DNA from: Bacteroidales bacterium UBA4116
GTDB lineage: Bacteria; Bacteroidota; Bacteroidia; Bacteroidales; Tannerellaceae
Direction of reading: 5' to 3'
DNA length: 64,000 nt
Assembly (NCBI GenBank): GCA_002381645.1
Contig: DFXE01000001.1
Coordinates: forward strand, 1,479-65,478
Shown here: in pieces, positions 7,748-17,179 of the stretch
How the letters are laid out: every line of letters starts with the position of its first letter
How positions within the stretch are numbered: the first letter of the stretch is position 1
Program-made: the position numbers and the translations under genes
The notes under the pieces: model-generated
What the model was told of the DNA's origin: nothing
The model's database searches: none
The model's input: only the letters and a program-made list of their open reading frames with translations

Positions 7748-9196
7748 TTATTTCCAGATAAACGATCCTACAGATAAGGGGGGCATTTGGTAGGAGAATT
7801 CCCTTTCCTTTTGTTTTACTTTTAGTATTTCGGGTTTCTCTGTCTCATTTAATAATACCATAGAATATGAACCGTCGGGGTTTATAAAAGCCGAATAATG
7901 CAACCCGGGGTTTGTTTGTCCTTCCGCCTTTATCCGTTTGGCTCCAGGCTTAATTACCTTAGATAGATGGGCCATAGTATAGTAATGACTGTTTTTTGTC
8001 ATTGTAGCATAGTCTCGTGAGTCGATATCTATAGCTCCGAGGCATATATTGCATCCCCCCGGTCGGTCGGGGCCGTGCTTATCGTCAAGCATATAATTCC
8101 ACATGATAACTGCTTTATTGAAGTTATTGATCGTACCAATACACACTTCCCGCATATTCCATATAAGGTCGCCGCGGAATGAATATCCGTCACCCCATAA
8201 TCCGATGGACATTTCCGTGAAATAAAGATTTTTATCGGGGCGTGCGTTATATATCCTGAGCAATTCCGATTTATCACCTCCATAGGCGTGATAAGCTGCT
8301 CCATCAACATATTTGGCTGCTTCAGGGTCTTCATAAATACGGAGAGGATACTGACCCTGATCCTGGGTGTCGGGTTTGAAATTATCATAGTCGTAATTAT
8401 GATCGAAAACAATGATTTTGGTTTTAATACCCGCATTTTCAAATGCCGGCCCCAGGGCGGTCTTAATAAAATCCCTCTGCTCCTGCCATGTCATAAACAG
8501 TGAGGCTGAGTTGCCCCGGTTCAGCGGTTCGTTTTGTACAGTTACAGCATGGATGTCAAACCCCGCATCGTTCATGGCTTGTATATATTTCACGAAATAG
8601 GTGCCATAATCCTGATAGTATTTGGGATTTAGCTGTCCGCTGGTCCATGAGTCGAAGGGTTTTAGCTCTTCCAGATTATTTACTTTCATCCATTTCGGGC
8701 AAGTCCAGGGAGACGCTAAAATCTTCACTTGAGGATTAATGGCAAGTATTTCTTTTAAAACTGGGAAAAGGTCGCGTTTGTCATATTCGTGCATGGCAAA
8801 GTTTTCAATACCCGGTTTATCGCAATACGTATATTCGTCAAGGGAGAAATCGGACGCTCCTATTGATATACGTATATAACTATATCCATAACCTTCTTCA
8901 GGATCAAAAGTCTCTTTTAGTAGTTTCGACCTGTTTTCGGGTGTCATCTTCAGCAGATTGTAAGCGCTCGAGCCCGTTATGGCCGCTCCGAACCCATCCA
9001 TTTCCTGATAGGTTGTATCGTCATTTAAAACAATAACATTTGCCGCGGATTGACTTCTTCTTTGTGAAATCATTGTCGAATCTTCTGCCATTGTCAGTTT
9101 CTTGTCGGCAGTCGTTACATAGATACTTACTTTTGACTGCTGGCCCGTACAGGCCAGCAGTCCCGTAAGTAGAAAACCTAATACTAAATACCTCAT
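7748..9196 (-). CDS. glycoside hydrolase family 30 lipoprotein
   Basis: 482 residues beginning with a lipoprotein signal (GFLLTGLLACTGQ, lipobox Cys 16), so probably attached to the outer membrane. The GH30 (beta/alpha)8 barrel is marked by MDGFGAAITGSSAYNL near residue 65, the acid/base Glu 223 in VQNEP and the nucleophile Glu 328 in FTEMS, followed by a C-terminal beta domain ending PPLSVGSFIWK. Family members include glucosylceramidases, beta-1,6-glucanases and beta-xylosidases. Being downstream of SusC/SusD and a glycan-binding lipoprotein, it most resembles the GH30_3 beta-1,6-glucanase arrangement known from Bacteroides. That specificity is inferred from context. Confidence 0.9.
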   Translation of the reverse strand: MRYLVLGFLLTGLLACTGQQSKVSIYVTTADKKLTMAEDSTMISQRRSQSAANVIVLNDDTTYQEMDGFGAAITGSSAYNLLKMTPENRSKLLKETFDPEEGYGYSYIRISIGASDFSLDEYTYCDKPGIENFAMHEYDKRDLFPVLKEILAINPQVKILASPWTCPKWMKVNNLEELKPFDSWTSGQLNPKYYQDYGTYFVKYIQAMNDAGFDIHAVTVQNEPLNRGNSASLFMTWQEQRDFIKTALGPAFENAGIKTKIIVFDHNYDYDNFKPDTQDQGQYPLRIYEDPEAAKYVDGAAYHAYGGDKSELLRIYNARPDKNLYFTEMSIGLWGDGYSFRGDLIWNMREVCIGTINNFNKAVIMWNYMLDDKHGPDRPGGCNICLGAIDIDSRDYATMTKNSHYYTMAHLSKVIKPGAKRIKAEGQTNPGLHYSAFINPDGSYSMVLLNETEKPEILKVKQKEREFSYQMPPLSVGSFIWK

Positions 9197-9223
9197 AAGC
9201 TATACCTTTTTGTTTTACTTTTT

Positions 9224-10597
9224 TCAGGGTAGTGTTATCTCTGTTGCTGTTACTTTTTTTGTACTGAGATTGATTACCATCCGGAAATTACCCGATGTCA
9301 TTTCGGGAGAAGCATACCAGTTTCCGTCTAAATTGGTTCCTTCCGATTTGGTATCACTATCAATAAGTATATCAGGTAATATATAATCATCAGATCGTTT
9401 TTCATTTCCCCATGCTTTGTTTTCAAAAGGTTTGAAATTCACTTTTTCCGCATCCATATATATGGTTCCCTGATATATATTCTCTTCAATTCTCCTGAAT
9501 ATTACATATTGGGCTATACGATCGAATCCCCAGCCGGTTGTTGCTTCAGGTTTTGATTTGGAAGGGTATCCAAGACCTTCTCCGCATATCAGCAACACAT
9601 TCGGATAGGCGGGGTCTACTTCCTGTACCAACATATATTTGCGTTCACTATTATAATCGAGTACAAGTGGACCGGTTTCTCCCAGGTATTTTACTTTATC
9701 TTGTGCTATACGATCGAAGTAATCAAGATTGAAGAGTACGTCGGCAAAATCGGCACTTAATTCTATCTCCTGGTCTTTTTCAAGATAAAAGCTTCCCTGA
9801 TGATACGTTTCTGTTTCTTGCTTTACCTCTTCGGCAAAGAGTTCCAATTCAAATTTTTCTACCTTCATCAAATCTTCTCCTTCCAGTTCCATGCGAAATT
9901 CATAGGTATCAAAGATAACACTTTCTGTAGATTCCTTCATAGGTTCAGACGTTGTTATATAATCACCTTTCTGGTCCGTGAGTTGTATTTTCTCATCCAT
10001 ATATCCCCATACGTCAGCCGTATAATCTATTTGCTGGTCATCTGTTAACTTTTCAGCTATCTTGTACCGTACCGTATTTTTCAGTTCAGTATCCGCTTTA
10101 TACCTGTCAGGGTTATCCGGTTGCGGAAGGAGTTCTTTCACATCGCCATTATCAAGTACGAGATATAGGCTGGAATAGTATTTTCTTTTACCTGTTATTT
10201 CTTCCGCTTGTTGAATGGTTTCATCCCCCTCTACATTCGTAAGGATAATCTCGGTAATCACTTTGCCGTTTTCAGGAAGTTTACTTATATAATTTGTTTT
10301 AAGGCGGGTTGATAATTCGAATTGTTGCCCCGGGGTACGCAGTTCATCTGCAGCTATCTCCTGTCCATCTACTGTCATTTTTATTTTCACAGTTGAAAGG
10401 GGTGTAAGCGGATCCGACAGTTTCGCCGTAATTGTTACTGAATCGCCATATCCCAGCGATACAGGGCTAACGGTTATTCCTTCGACCAGTGGTGTAGAAT
10501 GCGGAAATACTTCTCTTTCATCTTTTTCCTCGCATGCGGTTATAAGATATATCCCGGCAAGCAAAATTGTTATGAATCCTGTATATCGTGTTTTCAT
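9224..10597 (-). CDS. SusE-position surface glycan-binding lipoprotein
   Basis: 457 residues from the preferred ATG. A second in-frame ATG lies 6 codons upstream, adjacent to the susD stop. The signal peptide ends in a lipobox (LITACEE). After the Cys come Ig-like beta-rich stretches (PLVEGITVSPVSLGYGDSVTITAKLSDPL), resembling the DUF5016-type N-terminal domain of SusE-position proteins, then a C-terminal domain rich in Trp and Tyr (GWGFDRIAQYVIFRR, NWYASPEMTSGNFRMVINL) that would suit carbohydrate binding. It lies between susD and GH30 on the same strand. The position and lipobox support a surface glycan-binding role. The ligand is unknown. Confidence 0.72.
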   Translation of the reverse strand: MKTRYTGFITILLAGIYLITACEEKDEREVFPHSTPLVEGITVSPVSLGYGDSVTITAKLSDPLTPLSTVKIKMTVDGQEIAADELRTPGQQFELSTRLKTNYISKLPENGKVITEIILTNVEGDETIQQAEEITGKRKYYSSLYLVLDNGDVKELLPQPDNPDRYKADTELKNTVRYKIAEKLTDDQQIDYTADVWGYMDEKIQLTDQKGDYITTSEPMKESTESVIFDTYEFRMELEGEDLMKVEKFELELFAEEVKQETETYHQGSFYLEKDQEIELSADFADVLFNLDYFDRIAQDKVKYLGETGPLVLDYNSERKYMLVQEVDPAYPNVLLICGEGLGYPSKSKPEATTGWGFDRIAQYVIFRRIEENIYQGTIYMDAEKVNFKPFENKAWGNEKRSDDYILPDILIDSDTKSEGTNLDGNWYASPEMTSGNFRMVINLSTKKVTATEITLP

Positions 10598-10615
10598 AAT
10601 TTTCCTGATTAGCAA

Positions 10616-12139
10616 TTAATATCCAAGGTTTTGTTCCAGATTGGCATTAAGGTCTATTTCTCCTTGTGGGATAGGCCATACCAGATAGTTTTCATTCAAC
10701 CGTACAGCATACTCACGTTGGTGGTCGGAGCAGCTTTTCATTACCTGAAGTGCGCGTCCACGCCGTAACAGATCGAACCATCGTTTACCTTCGAAAGCAA
10801 ATTCAAGGCGGTGTTCATTTTCTATGGCCAGTCGCATAGCTTCCCTGGTATTGGCTGTGGTATTGGGTAATCCTGCGCGGTTCCTGATTTTATTCAACTG
10901 AAGCTGTGCCCCGGAGATATTACCTGTTTCATTTTCAGCATCAGCCAGTAGCAGGATGGCTTCAGGCAGACGGTAAACAATAATGTTCGCCGATTGCTGG
11001 GCACGCATTTTATAGCAATATGGGAAATTGTTCGATGGCCAGAATTTGTCGGTCCATTTACCCGTTATATCACTGAATTTGATCGAGGTCCGAAGCCGAA
11101 CCTGATCTCCTGCAGTATTAAAAGCACGATATAGATCCTGACTCGGAGTATTAAATTTTTTCCAGTCAATCCCATAGAACATGGATGCTCCCCAGTTTCC
11201 TAACAATGGAGCAGGGTTATAGTCGACTTCAAAAAGTGACTCCCGGTTATGTTCATACTTCAGGTCCATGGCAGGCAGCGTATTTTCTTCAGGTTCCGCA
11301 TCGATTGCAAACAGATCGTTATAATTTTCCATTAAACCATACCGGTTATCATTCACTACTGCTTCGGCATATTGCTTTACTTTCGACCAGTCTGCTCCGT
11401 CGTATCCGTCCTTAGTTGCATATACTTCTGCCAGTAAAAGATTTACAACTGCTTTAGTAATCTTGAACTTAAATGTTGAATAATCTGCTACTTTACCCAG
11501 TGCAAACTCGAGGTCTGTAATAATCTGCTCGTATAATTCTTCCGGTGTAACCTGCGGCGGATAAAGTAACGGATATACCTCTTCAAGGTTTTCATTGCTT
11601 ACTTCCGGAATATCTTTAGTGATAAGCGGTACGTTTTTATATATCCTCACCAGGTTGAAGTAATTCAATGCTCTTATATATGATGCTTCTCCGAGGATCT
11701 CATTCTTTCTGGCGTCGGTTAACGCCGGATCATCAATTTGCGGGACCCATGTCAGTATCGCGTTTGTTTGTGCAATATGTTCGTACAAATATTTCCAGTC
11801 GCGCGTAGCGTTCTGGTTGGTATTTTCTACCCTGAATTCATCAATCTGGTACCTGTTCGGGTTATCCTCACCGGAATAGGCATTGTCTGATTGCGCGTCA
11901 TTCAGTATATAGGTATCAAGCTGCCAATATTCATTGCCGAATGTATTATACATGGCAGACACCAATTGTTCCGCCTGTTGGGCTGTGGTATATTTTAATG
12001 TGTCGTCCTTACCACCCTCTATGCCCATATTTTCGTCAGTAATATCTGAGAAAGGCTTCTCGTCGAGGAAGCTGTCGCATGCCGGGATGAAAAACACTAT
12101 TAGAAAACCGAAGAGGATATATATATGTATTTTTTTCAT
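10616..12139 (-). CDS. SusD/RagB-family outer-membrane lipoprotein
   Basis: 507 residues. A lipoprotein signal ends at FFIPACDSFLDEKPFSDITDE, the typical SusD opening. The TPR-like helical core is visible at ILGEASYIRALNYFNLVRIYKNVPLIT (about 150-175), and the C-terminal RagB/SusD signature at LNKIRNRAGLP and ENEHRLEFAFEGKRWFDLLRRG. SusD proteins form the lid of the SusC transporter and bind glycan at the cell surface. The start lies 12 bp after the susC stop, and the gene is followed directly by the glycan-binding lipoprotein gene. The ORF is intact. Confidence 0.95.
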   Translation of the reverse strand: MKKIHIYILFGFLIVFFIPACDSFLDEKPFSDITDENMGIEGGKDDTLKYTTAQQAEQLVSAMYNTFGNEYWQLDTYILNDAQSDNAYSGEDNPNRYQIDEFRVENTNQNATRDWKYLYEHIAQTNAILTWVPQIDDPALTDARKNEILGEASYIRALNYFNLVRIYKNVPLITKDIPEVSNENLEEVYPLLYPPQVTPEELYEQIITDLEFALGKVADYSTFKFKITKAVVNLLLAEVYATKDGYDGADWSKVKQYAEAVVNDNRYGLMENYNDLFAIDAEPEENTLPAMDLKYEHNRESLFEVDYNPAPLLGNWGASMFYGIDWKKFNTPSQDLYRAFNTAGDQVRLRTSIKFSDITGKWTDKFWPSNNFPYCYKMRAQQSANIIVYRLPEAILLLADAENETGNISGAQLQLNKIRNRAGLPNTTANTREAMRLAIENEHRLEFAFEGKRWFDLLRRGRALQVMKSCSDHQREYAVRLNENYLVWPIPQGEIDLNANLEQNLGY

Positions 12140-12151
12140 GATATAATATGT

Positions 12152-15067
12152 TTAGAATGTAACATTTAATCCGAAAATAAATGATCGTGTCTGGGGAAAC
12201 GTTCCCCAATCGATACCCATTTGTGCCGCAGCTCCTGATTCGGTGCCGGTACTTATCCAACTCAGTTCCGGATCGTACCCCCTGTATTTAGTTAGCGTAA
12301 ACAGGTTGGTTGCTGTGGCATATAAGGTTAAGCCCTGCATACCTATTTTGGTTACGACCTTACGGTCGAAGTCGTATGCAAGCGTCAACGTTTTAAGGCG
12401 GAGGAACGAGCCGTCTTCCACAAACCTGCTTGAAATCCTTGAATTCTGATCATTCCCTGCCCTTGGCACATCCGTGATCATGCCCGGGCGTTTCCATCTG
12501 TTAAGTACAGCCGTTGTCTGGTTTTTGGAGTTAAACATACCTTCGGTGTCTATTCTGGAAGCATTGAATATATCATTACCATAAGAACCGTGGAAGAAGG
12601 CTGATAAGGTGAAATTCCGGAAAGAGAAATTATGGGTCATACCGAATGTAAAGTCCGGTTGCGCATCACCTATATATGTCCTGTCGGAGGAGGTAATTAC
12701 GCCATCCCCGTTCAGATCTTCATAAATAACATCTCCTGTTTCAGGATCGACTCCTTGTGAAACATACCCGAAAAAACTGCCTAACGGGCGGCCCGGCGCT
12801 ATGCGGATGACTTCCCCTTTTCCTTCTATCGTTGCCGTTGCATATTGCGGTGTCAGTCCGAGCTTTGTCAATTCATTTTTATTGAATGACATATTAAGCC
12901 CTGCATCCCACCTGAACTCTCCGGTAAGTATCTGTACGTTGAGATTGAACTCAAATCCTTTATTAACCATTTCTCCGTCATTACGCATTGGGTTGGGACG
13001 GCCAATAGACGAAGGCAATGTGATATACAAAAGCAGATCCGTTGTCTTTTTATGGTACCAGTCAACTTCTCCGCTTAAACGGGAGTCGAACAGCGTGAAA
13101 TCAAGTCCTACATTTATCTGGGTAGTGGTTTCCCATTTTAAATCCCTGTTTCCGTAACGTCCGGGCGACAGGCCGGGACCTTCGAGGCTTTCACCCGGTG
13201 CCCTTTTCGTAATCGTGTATTTATTGTAATAATCGTAGTCGCCAATACCTGTCTGATTACCGTTTTTACCCCAGCCAAACCGTATCTTGGCATCATTTAC
13301 TACCTTCGTCAAAGGTTCGAAAAACCTTTCGCTTGAGAAACGCCATCCGCCCGACACTGACGGAAAATAACCCCATCGATGATCGGGATGCAGTTTCGAT
13401 GACCCGTCGGCACGGAAATTAGCCGTAAACAGATAACGGCTTTCGTAGTCGTATTGCACCCTGCCGATAAACGATACCAACGAATTGCCCGCACGCGTTG
13501 TATAGGCGTCGTTTATTTTATTCGCCATATTAAGTGTCATTACTTCATAATCAGAACCTTTTACAAAATCTTCCACACTTATATAGGATTGATCGTACCT
13601 GTAACGTTGGAATGTGGCTCCTCCAAGTATACCCAGGTTATGGCTGTCGTTTATTTTAGTATCATAGGTAATGAGGTTTTCACTTAGCCAGGTTACAAAA
13701 TTTTCATTCCTGTTTTCTCCCCTTCCGTTTGCCTGACGCCCATAATTGGTACGGAGGGGATGGATAAATTTATCCCAGTTGCGTGAGGAATAATCAAGGG
13801 AGAAATTAGGCTTAAAATGCAGTCCTTCGTAAATGGTGAACTCCAATCCCACGTTACCCATCAAACGGTATTCTTTGGTTTTATCGTATGTATCCGCCTG
13901 CGCCCTGGGGTTTTCCCATGATCCCTGGAGCGGATTTACATAATACCATCCCGGATTCTGCGGATCCCACACATCCATAAATGGTGGAGTATTCAGTATT
14001 GACATCACTACTCCCCCACGGTCGACATTGGAATTGTCTACAACATTCCGGTTATCCGTTTTGGAAAAACTCAGGTTTGTAGTCGCTTTCAGCCAGGGTT
14101 TGATCTCAGAACTGAGATTAGTTCGGAAAGAATAGCGGTTAAAACGTGCCGGTTCGATAATTCCTTTCTCGTCCTGAAAACCTCCCGATATATAATAGGA
14201 TGTTTTATCTGTACCGCCCGAGAGTGAAGCCTGGTAATTCTGCTGCAATCCCGTCCCGTACATTTCCTTTGCCCAGTCTTTATAGAACGTGTTGGTTTTA
14301 TCCAGTGATATACCGATTTCATCCATCAGTTCGTAATATTCAGTTGTATTCAGTACGTCAATAGTCTTCGATATATTCGAAACACCCGCATACATAGACA
14401 CATTGACCTGCGCACGGCCTTCCTTCCCCCTTTTAGTAGTGATAAGAACTACGCCGTTTGCCGCCCTCGCCCCGTATATAGCGGCAGAAGATGCATCTTT
14501 CAGAATCTGCATGTTCTCTATATCCGAAGGCGAAACATTGGATATATCGGTAGTCGGAATACCGTCTACCACATATAAGGGCGAATTACCCGCATTTAAT
14601 GAGGTAGACCCACGTACCCGTATAGATAATGATGCCCCGGGTTTACCCGACGGTTGCACAACCTGTACTCCGGCAGCTTTCCCCTGCAGTCCTTGTCCCG
14701 CATCGATAATAGGACGCGCCCTCCATTCGTCGGAAGTTACGCTTGCTACAGAGGTGGTAAGGTCGGCTTTTCGAACCGTACCATAACCAATTACCACGAC
14801 TTCTTCAAGCGCTTCCACATTTTCTTTCATTTTCACATGAATAATACGCTGTCCTTTTACCGGGATTTCCTGCGTGGCTGTTCCCAGATACGAGAAAACA
14901 AGCGTGGCATCGGATGGAGTATCTATTGTATATTTCCCATCCATATCCGTCACCACACCTGTAGTAGTTCCTTTTATGGCAACAGCAACTCCTATTAACG
15001 GCTCATTATATTCATCAGATACAACTCCCGTTACTTGTAAGTTTTGTCCGTATGCTGATAAAGTCAT
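12152..15067 (-). CDS. SusC/RagA-family TonB-dependent transporter with an interrupted signal peptide
   Basis: 971 residues from the first usable ATG. The CarboxypepD_reg-like domain spans about 10-85 (VTGVVSDEYNEPLIGVAVAIKG), the plug about 100-215 (LQGKAAGVQVVQPSG, SPLYVVDGIP, ILKDASSAAIYGARAANGVVLITTK), and the barrel runs to a terminal Phe (FIFGLNVTF). It would import oligosaccharides with the SusD protein. The oddity is the start: from 15067 the protein has only MTLSAYGQ before the mature sequence, lacking the charged and hydrophobic parts of a signal peptide. Those parts are encoded just upstream in the same frame from ATG 15130 but are cut by a TAG at 15074-15076. As read, export to the outer membrane should fail. 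Confidence 0.9.
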   Translation of the reverse strand: MTLSAYGQNLQVTGVVSDEYNEPLIGVAVAIKGTTTGVVTDMDGKYTIDTPSDATLVFSYLGTATQEIPVKGQRIIHVKMKENVEALEEVVVIGYGTVRKADLTTSVASVTSDEWRARPIIDAGQGLQGKAAGVQVVQPSGKPGASLSIRVRGSTSLNAGNSPLYVVDGIPTTDISNVSPSDIENMQILKDASSAAIYGARAANGVVLITTKRGKEGRAQVNVSMYAGVSNISKTIDVLNTTEYYELMDEIGISLDKTNTFYKDWAKEMYGTGLQQNYQASLSGGTDKTSYYISGGFQDEKGIIEPARFNRYSFRTNLSSEIKPWLKATTNLSFSKTDNRNVVDNSNVDRGGVVMSILNTPPFMDVWDPQNPGWYYVNPLQGSWENPRAQADTYDKTKEYRLMGNVGLEFTIYEGLHFKPNFSLDYSSRNWDKFIHPLRTNYGRQANGRGENRNENFVTWLSENLITYDTKINDSHNLGILGGATFQRYRYDQSYISVEDFVKGSDYEVMTLNMANKINDAYTTRAGNSLVSFIGRVQYDYESRYLFTANFRADGSSKLHPDHRWGYFPSVSGGWRFSSERFFEPLTKVVNDAKIRFGWGKNGNQTGIGDYDYYNKYTITKRAPGESLEGPGLSPGRYGNRDLKWETTTQINVGLDFTLFDSRLSGEVDWYHKKTTDLLLYITLPSSIGRPNPMRNDGEMVNKGFEFNLNVQILTGEFRWDAGLNMSFNKNELTKLGLTPQYATATIEGKGEVIRIAPGRPLGSFFGYVSQGVDPETGDVIYEDLNGDGVITSSDRTYIGDAQPDFTFGMTHNFSFRNFTLSAFFHGSYGNDIFNASRIDTEGMFNSKNQTTAVLNRWKRPGMITDVPRAGNDQNSRISSRFVEDGSFLRLKTLTLAYDFDRKVVTKIGMQGLTLYATATNLFTLTKYRGYDPELSWISTGTESGAAAQMGIDWGTFPQTRSFIFGLNVTF

Positions 15068-15130
15068 TACAAACTAGAATATCAGAAAAAAATGGTAACG
15101 TGATTTTTTTGTAAATACATTATAACTCAT
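15068..15130 (-). other. in-frame upstream signal-peptide segment of susC with amber codon
   Basis: From ATG 15130 the minus strand encodes MSYNVFTKKSRYHFFLIF, then TAG (15074-15076), then FV, then the annotated ATG with TLSAYGQ. Without the stop this is a textbook signal peptide: basic n-region KKSR, hydrophobic FFLIF...FVM and a cleavage region at SAYGQ. A single T-to-A change from TTG (Leu) would produce the TAG. Confidence 0.85.
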
Positions 15131-15359
15131 AGTATCATAATATTAAGAATAAGACCAAGATCACAATTATTATCCCTTTGCAGACTCCTGTTAAAGGAGA
15201 TGAACGTTTCAGAAATTAAGGCGATTGCAATGTATAATTTTAATTGATCCTATTTTCAGGATAGTAACGAAAAAGTAGTACCGTTGTGGTTTTATATCTT
15301 TGTTTATCAACTAAATGTAGAATAAAACTTATTTAAAAAAGTAGTGCTTTTGAAATGGT
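15131..15359. other. intergenic region between the DUF6377 regulator and susC
   Basis: No ORF or RNA gene recognised. It should hold the susC promoter, but I find no minus-strand TAnnTTTG with a spaced TTTG. Confidence 0.4.
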
Positions 15360-17030
15360 TTAAATTGAATTTTCCTGTAGGAGTCTAGTAGGGGCAATTC
15401 CGATCTGCGATACAAGTTTTTCAAAATCGTCGCGGTTTACAGCCGCTTTATTACGGGCTTTCGTACGATAGTTGTAAATGGTGCTTAATGAATACCCCAG
15501 AAAGCCTGCTATTTTCGTACTATCTTTGATTCCAAGACGGATCAATGCAAATATCCGGAGTTCTGTATTAAGTAGTTCTCCTTGTTTAGGAATTACTTTT
15601 TCCTCATGGGTAAGCAGGTTATTGAAGTCTTCTATAAACGTTGGATACAAATGAAGGAAAATACTATCGAAATTACGGAATAACTCTTCGCGTTCGGTAT
15701 CAATATAGTCTGTAGACTTCAGTATCTTAGCCAGTTCATGAATTTGGTTATTGATCACCTTTTTATTCAATTGTCGCCTGAAACTTTCCATCTTATCAAT
15801 ATAAGCAGAACACAGATCGAAGAAATGAGCGATATATTCTTCTTTCACATGGTTAGCCTCAGAAAGCATATGGTTGGTTTCCCTTAATTTACCGTTCGAT
15901 TCAATTATATCTTCATTTAATTTATTCAGTTTTATATTGGCACGGTACAATTCTTTCCTGATGCGTGATAGACGTTTCATCTGTATATAAACATATATAA
16001 CAGAAACTATCAGGAAAAGACTAAGCAGGCTGATCAATATCAAATACAGTCGAAGCTCGTCTTTTTGTTTGTTCTCCTTATTCTGGTAGGTTTCATTAAT
16101 GATCGGATAAAAAGCGAATCCTTCAGATGTACGGTGCCGCACATTACAGAAAATAGCATCATTGATTGCCGATTCCATGTATTTGTAAGCCTTGTCTATA
16201 TCACCGCTTTCAAAATAACACAGGGCAAGTGCCTGTTGTGATGCATTATCCTTTATCGCATTTTTGATGTCCAGTATTGCAGAATGTGTGAAGTATATTT
16301 TTTTCATATCCGGATCATCGCTCTGGTTGAACACGCCCAGATAATAAGCCACCATCGACTTATCCGGATCGTCTTCAGACATTCTGCCGAATATATTCAA
16401 TAAAATGGCTTCGGCATCCACCTGGTCGCCCATATAATAGATTTTCTGGGCATAGGCAATCTTATATTTATTGGAAGACGGGTCAATACTGAACAGTAGC
16501 GAATCCCTGTATAATTCACTTTTCCTGTAAAAATCGAGCCGATTGGTGCTCTGCGCGTAATGGTCATAAAAAAAACCGTAAGTCTCATAATAGACGGGAA
16601 GCAATTTCTGATTCAGCGAACCCCTATCAATAGTTTCAAGCAATGCTTTCGACTCAATATACATGCCTGTAATGGAATATTGAAGCGCCAGATGGATCTG
16701 CGATTCATTAATCAGGTCTTCCATACCCAGTGAACGGGCAATACCAACATTCTTCTCAATATAATACACTGCCGAGTCGGAGATATATTTATGATATTCT
16801 TCATAAATATTCATATTAATCCTGTATTGTTGTAATTCGGAAAGACCATCGAACAACAGCAGTTTTTTCAATCCATCTATTTTATCTTCTTTCAAAGCGG
16901 TATATAACTCTTTATTGGCCATCACCTCTTCGAGTTCAGCATTAAGCGTATCTAATCCTGACCCGGCATATATGGATGAAGAAAGAGAAAAGCAGATTAT
17001 TCCGCACATTAAAAGTATTTTCATTTTCAC
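15360..17030 (-). CDS. DUF6377-type transmembrane regulator with TPR-like sensor and HTH
   Basis: 556 residues. A signal peptide (residues 1-22) leads into a helical TPR-like periplasmic region to about 320, beginning LDTLNAELEEVMANKELYTALKEDKI, which is characteristic of the family. A transmembrane segment lies near 325-345 (LYLILISLLSLFLIVSVIYVYI), then a coiled coil, and a C-terminal LuxR/GerE-like helix-turn-helix (LNTELRIFALIRLGIKDSTKIAGFLGYSLSTIYNYRTKARNKA). Proteins of this build are often encoded next to SusC/SusD loci, and this one lies immediately upstream of susC on the same strand. I infer that it senses a glycan signal in the periplasm and controls the locus. Confidence 0.8.
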   Translation of the reverse strand: MKMKILLMCGIICFSLSSSIYAGSGLDTLNAELEEVMANKELYTALKEDKIDGLKKLLLFDGLSELQQYRINMNIYEEYHKYISDSAVYYIEKNVGIARSLGMEDLINESQIHLALQYSITGMYIESKALLETIDRGSLNQKLLPVYYETYGFFYDHYAQSTNRLDFYRKSELYRDSLLFSIDPSSNKYKIAYAQKIYYMGDQVDAEAILLNIFGRMSEDDPDKSMVAYYLGVFNQSDDPDMKKIYFTHSAILDIKNAIKDNASQQALALCYFESGDIDKAYKYMESAINDAIFCNVRHRTSEGFAFYPIINETYQNKENKQKDELRLYLILISLLSLFLIVSVIYVYIQMKRLSRIRKELYRANIKLNKLNEDIIESNGKLRETNHMLSEANHVKEEYIAHFFDLCSAYIDKMESFRRQLNKKVINNQIHELAKILKSTDYIDTEREELFRNFDSIFLHLYPTFIEDFNNLLTHEEKVIPKQGELLNTELRIFALIRLGIKDSTKIAGFLGYSLSTIYNYRTKARNKAAVNRDDFEKLVSQIGIAPTRLLQENSI

Positions 17031-17074
17031 AGCATTCCCGATTTAAGTATAGTATTACCCACCAATGGTTTTCA

Positions 17075-17082
17075 CAAAGTTA
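17075..17082 (-). promoter_or_regulatory. -7 element for the DUF6377 regulator
   Basis: The minus strand reads TAACTTTG (TAnnTTTG), about 45 bp before the start codon. No spaced -33 TTTG is present. Confidence 0.4.
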
Positions 17083-17153
17083 AATGAATTCATAAAACAG
17101 TAACTCTTCTTTCTGGATTTATTGATTCTTCTGTTTTATTTCCATATAATTTA

Positions 17154-17161
17154 TACATTTG
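17154..17161 (+). promoter_or_regulatory. -7 element for the GH127-type gene
   Basis: TACATTTG (TAnnTTTG), 18 bp before the ATG at 17180. No good -33 TTTG. Confidence 0.45.
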
Positions 17162-17179
17162 TGAAAAAACCGATCATCC

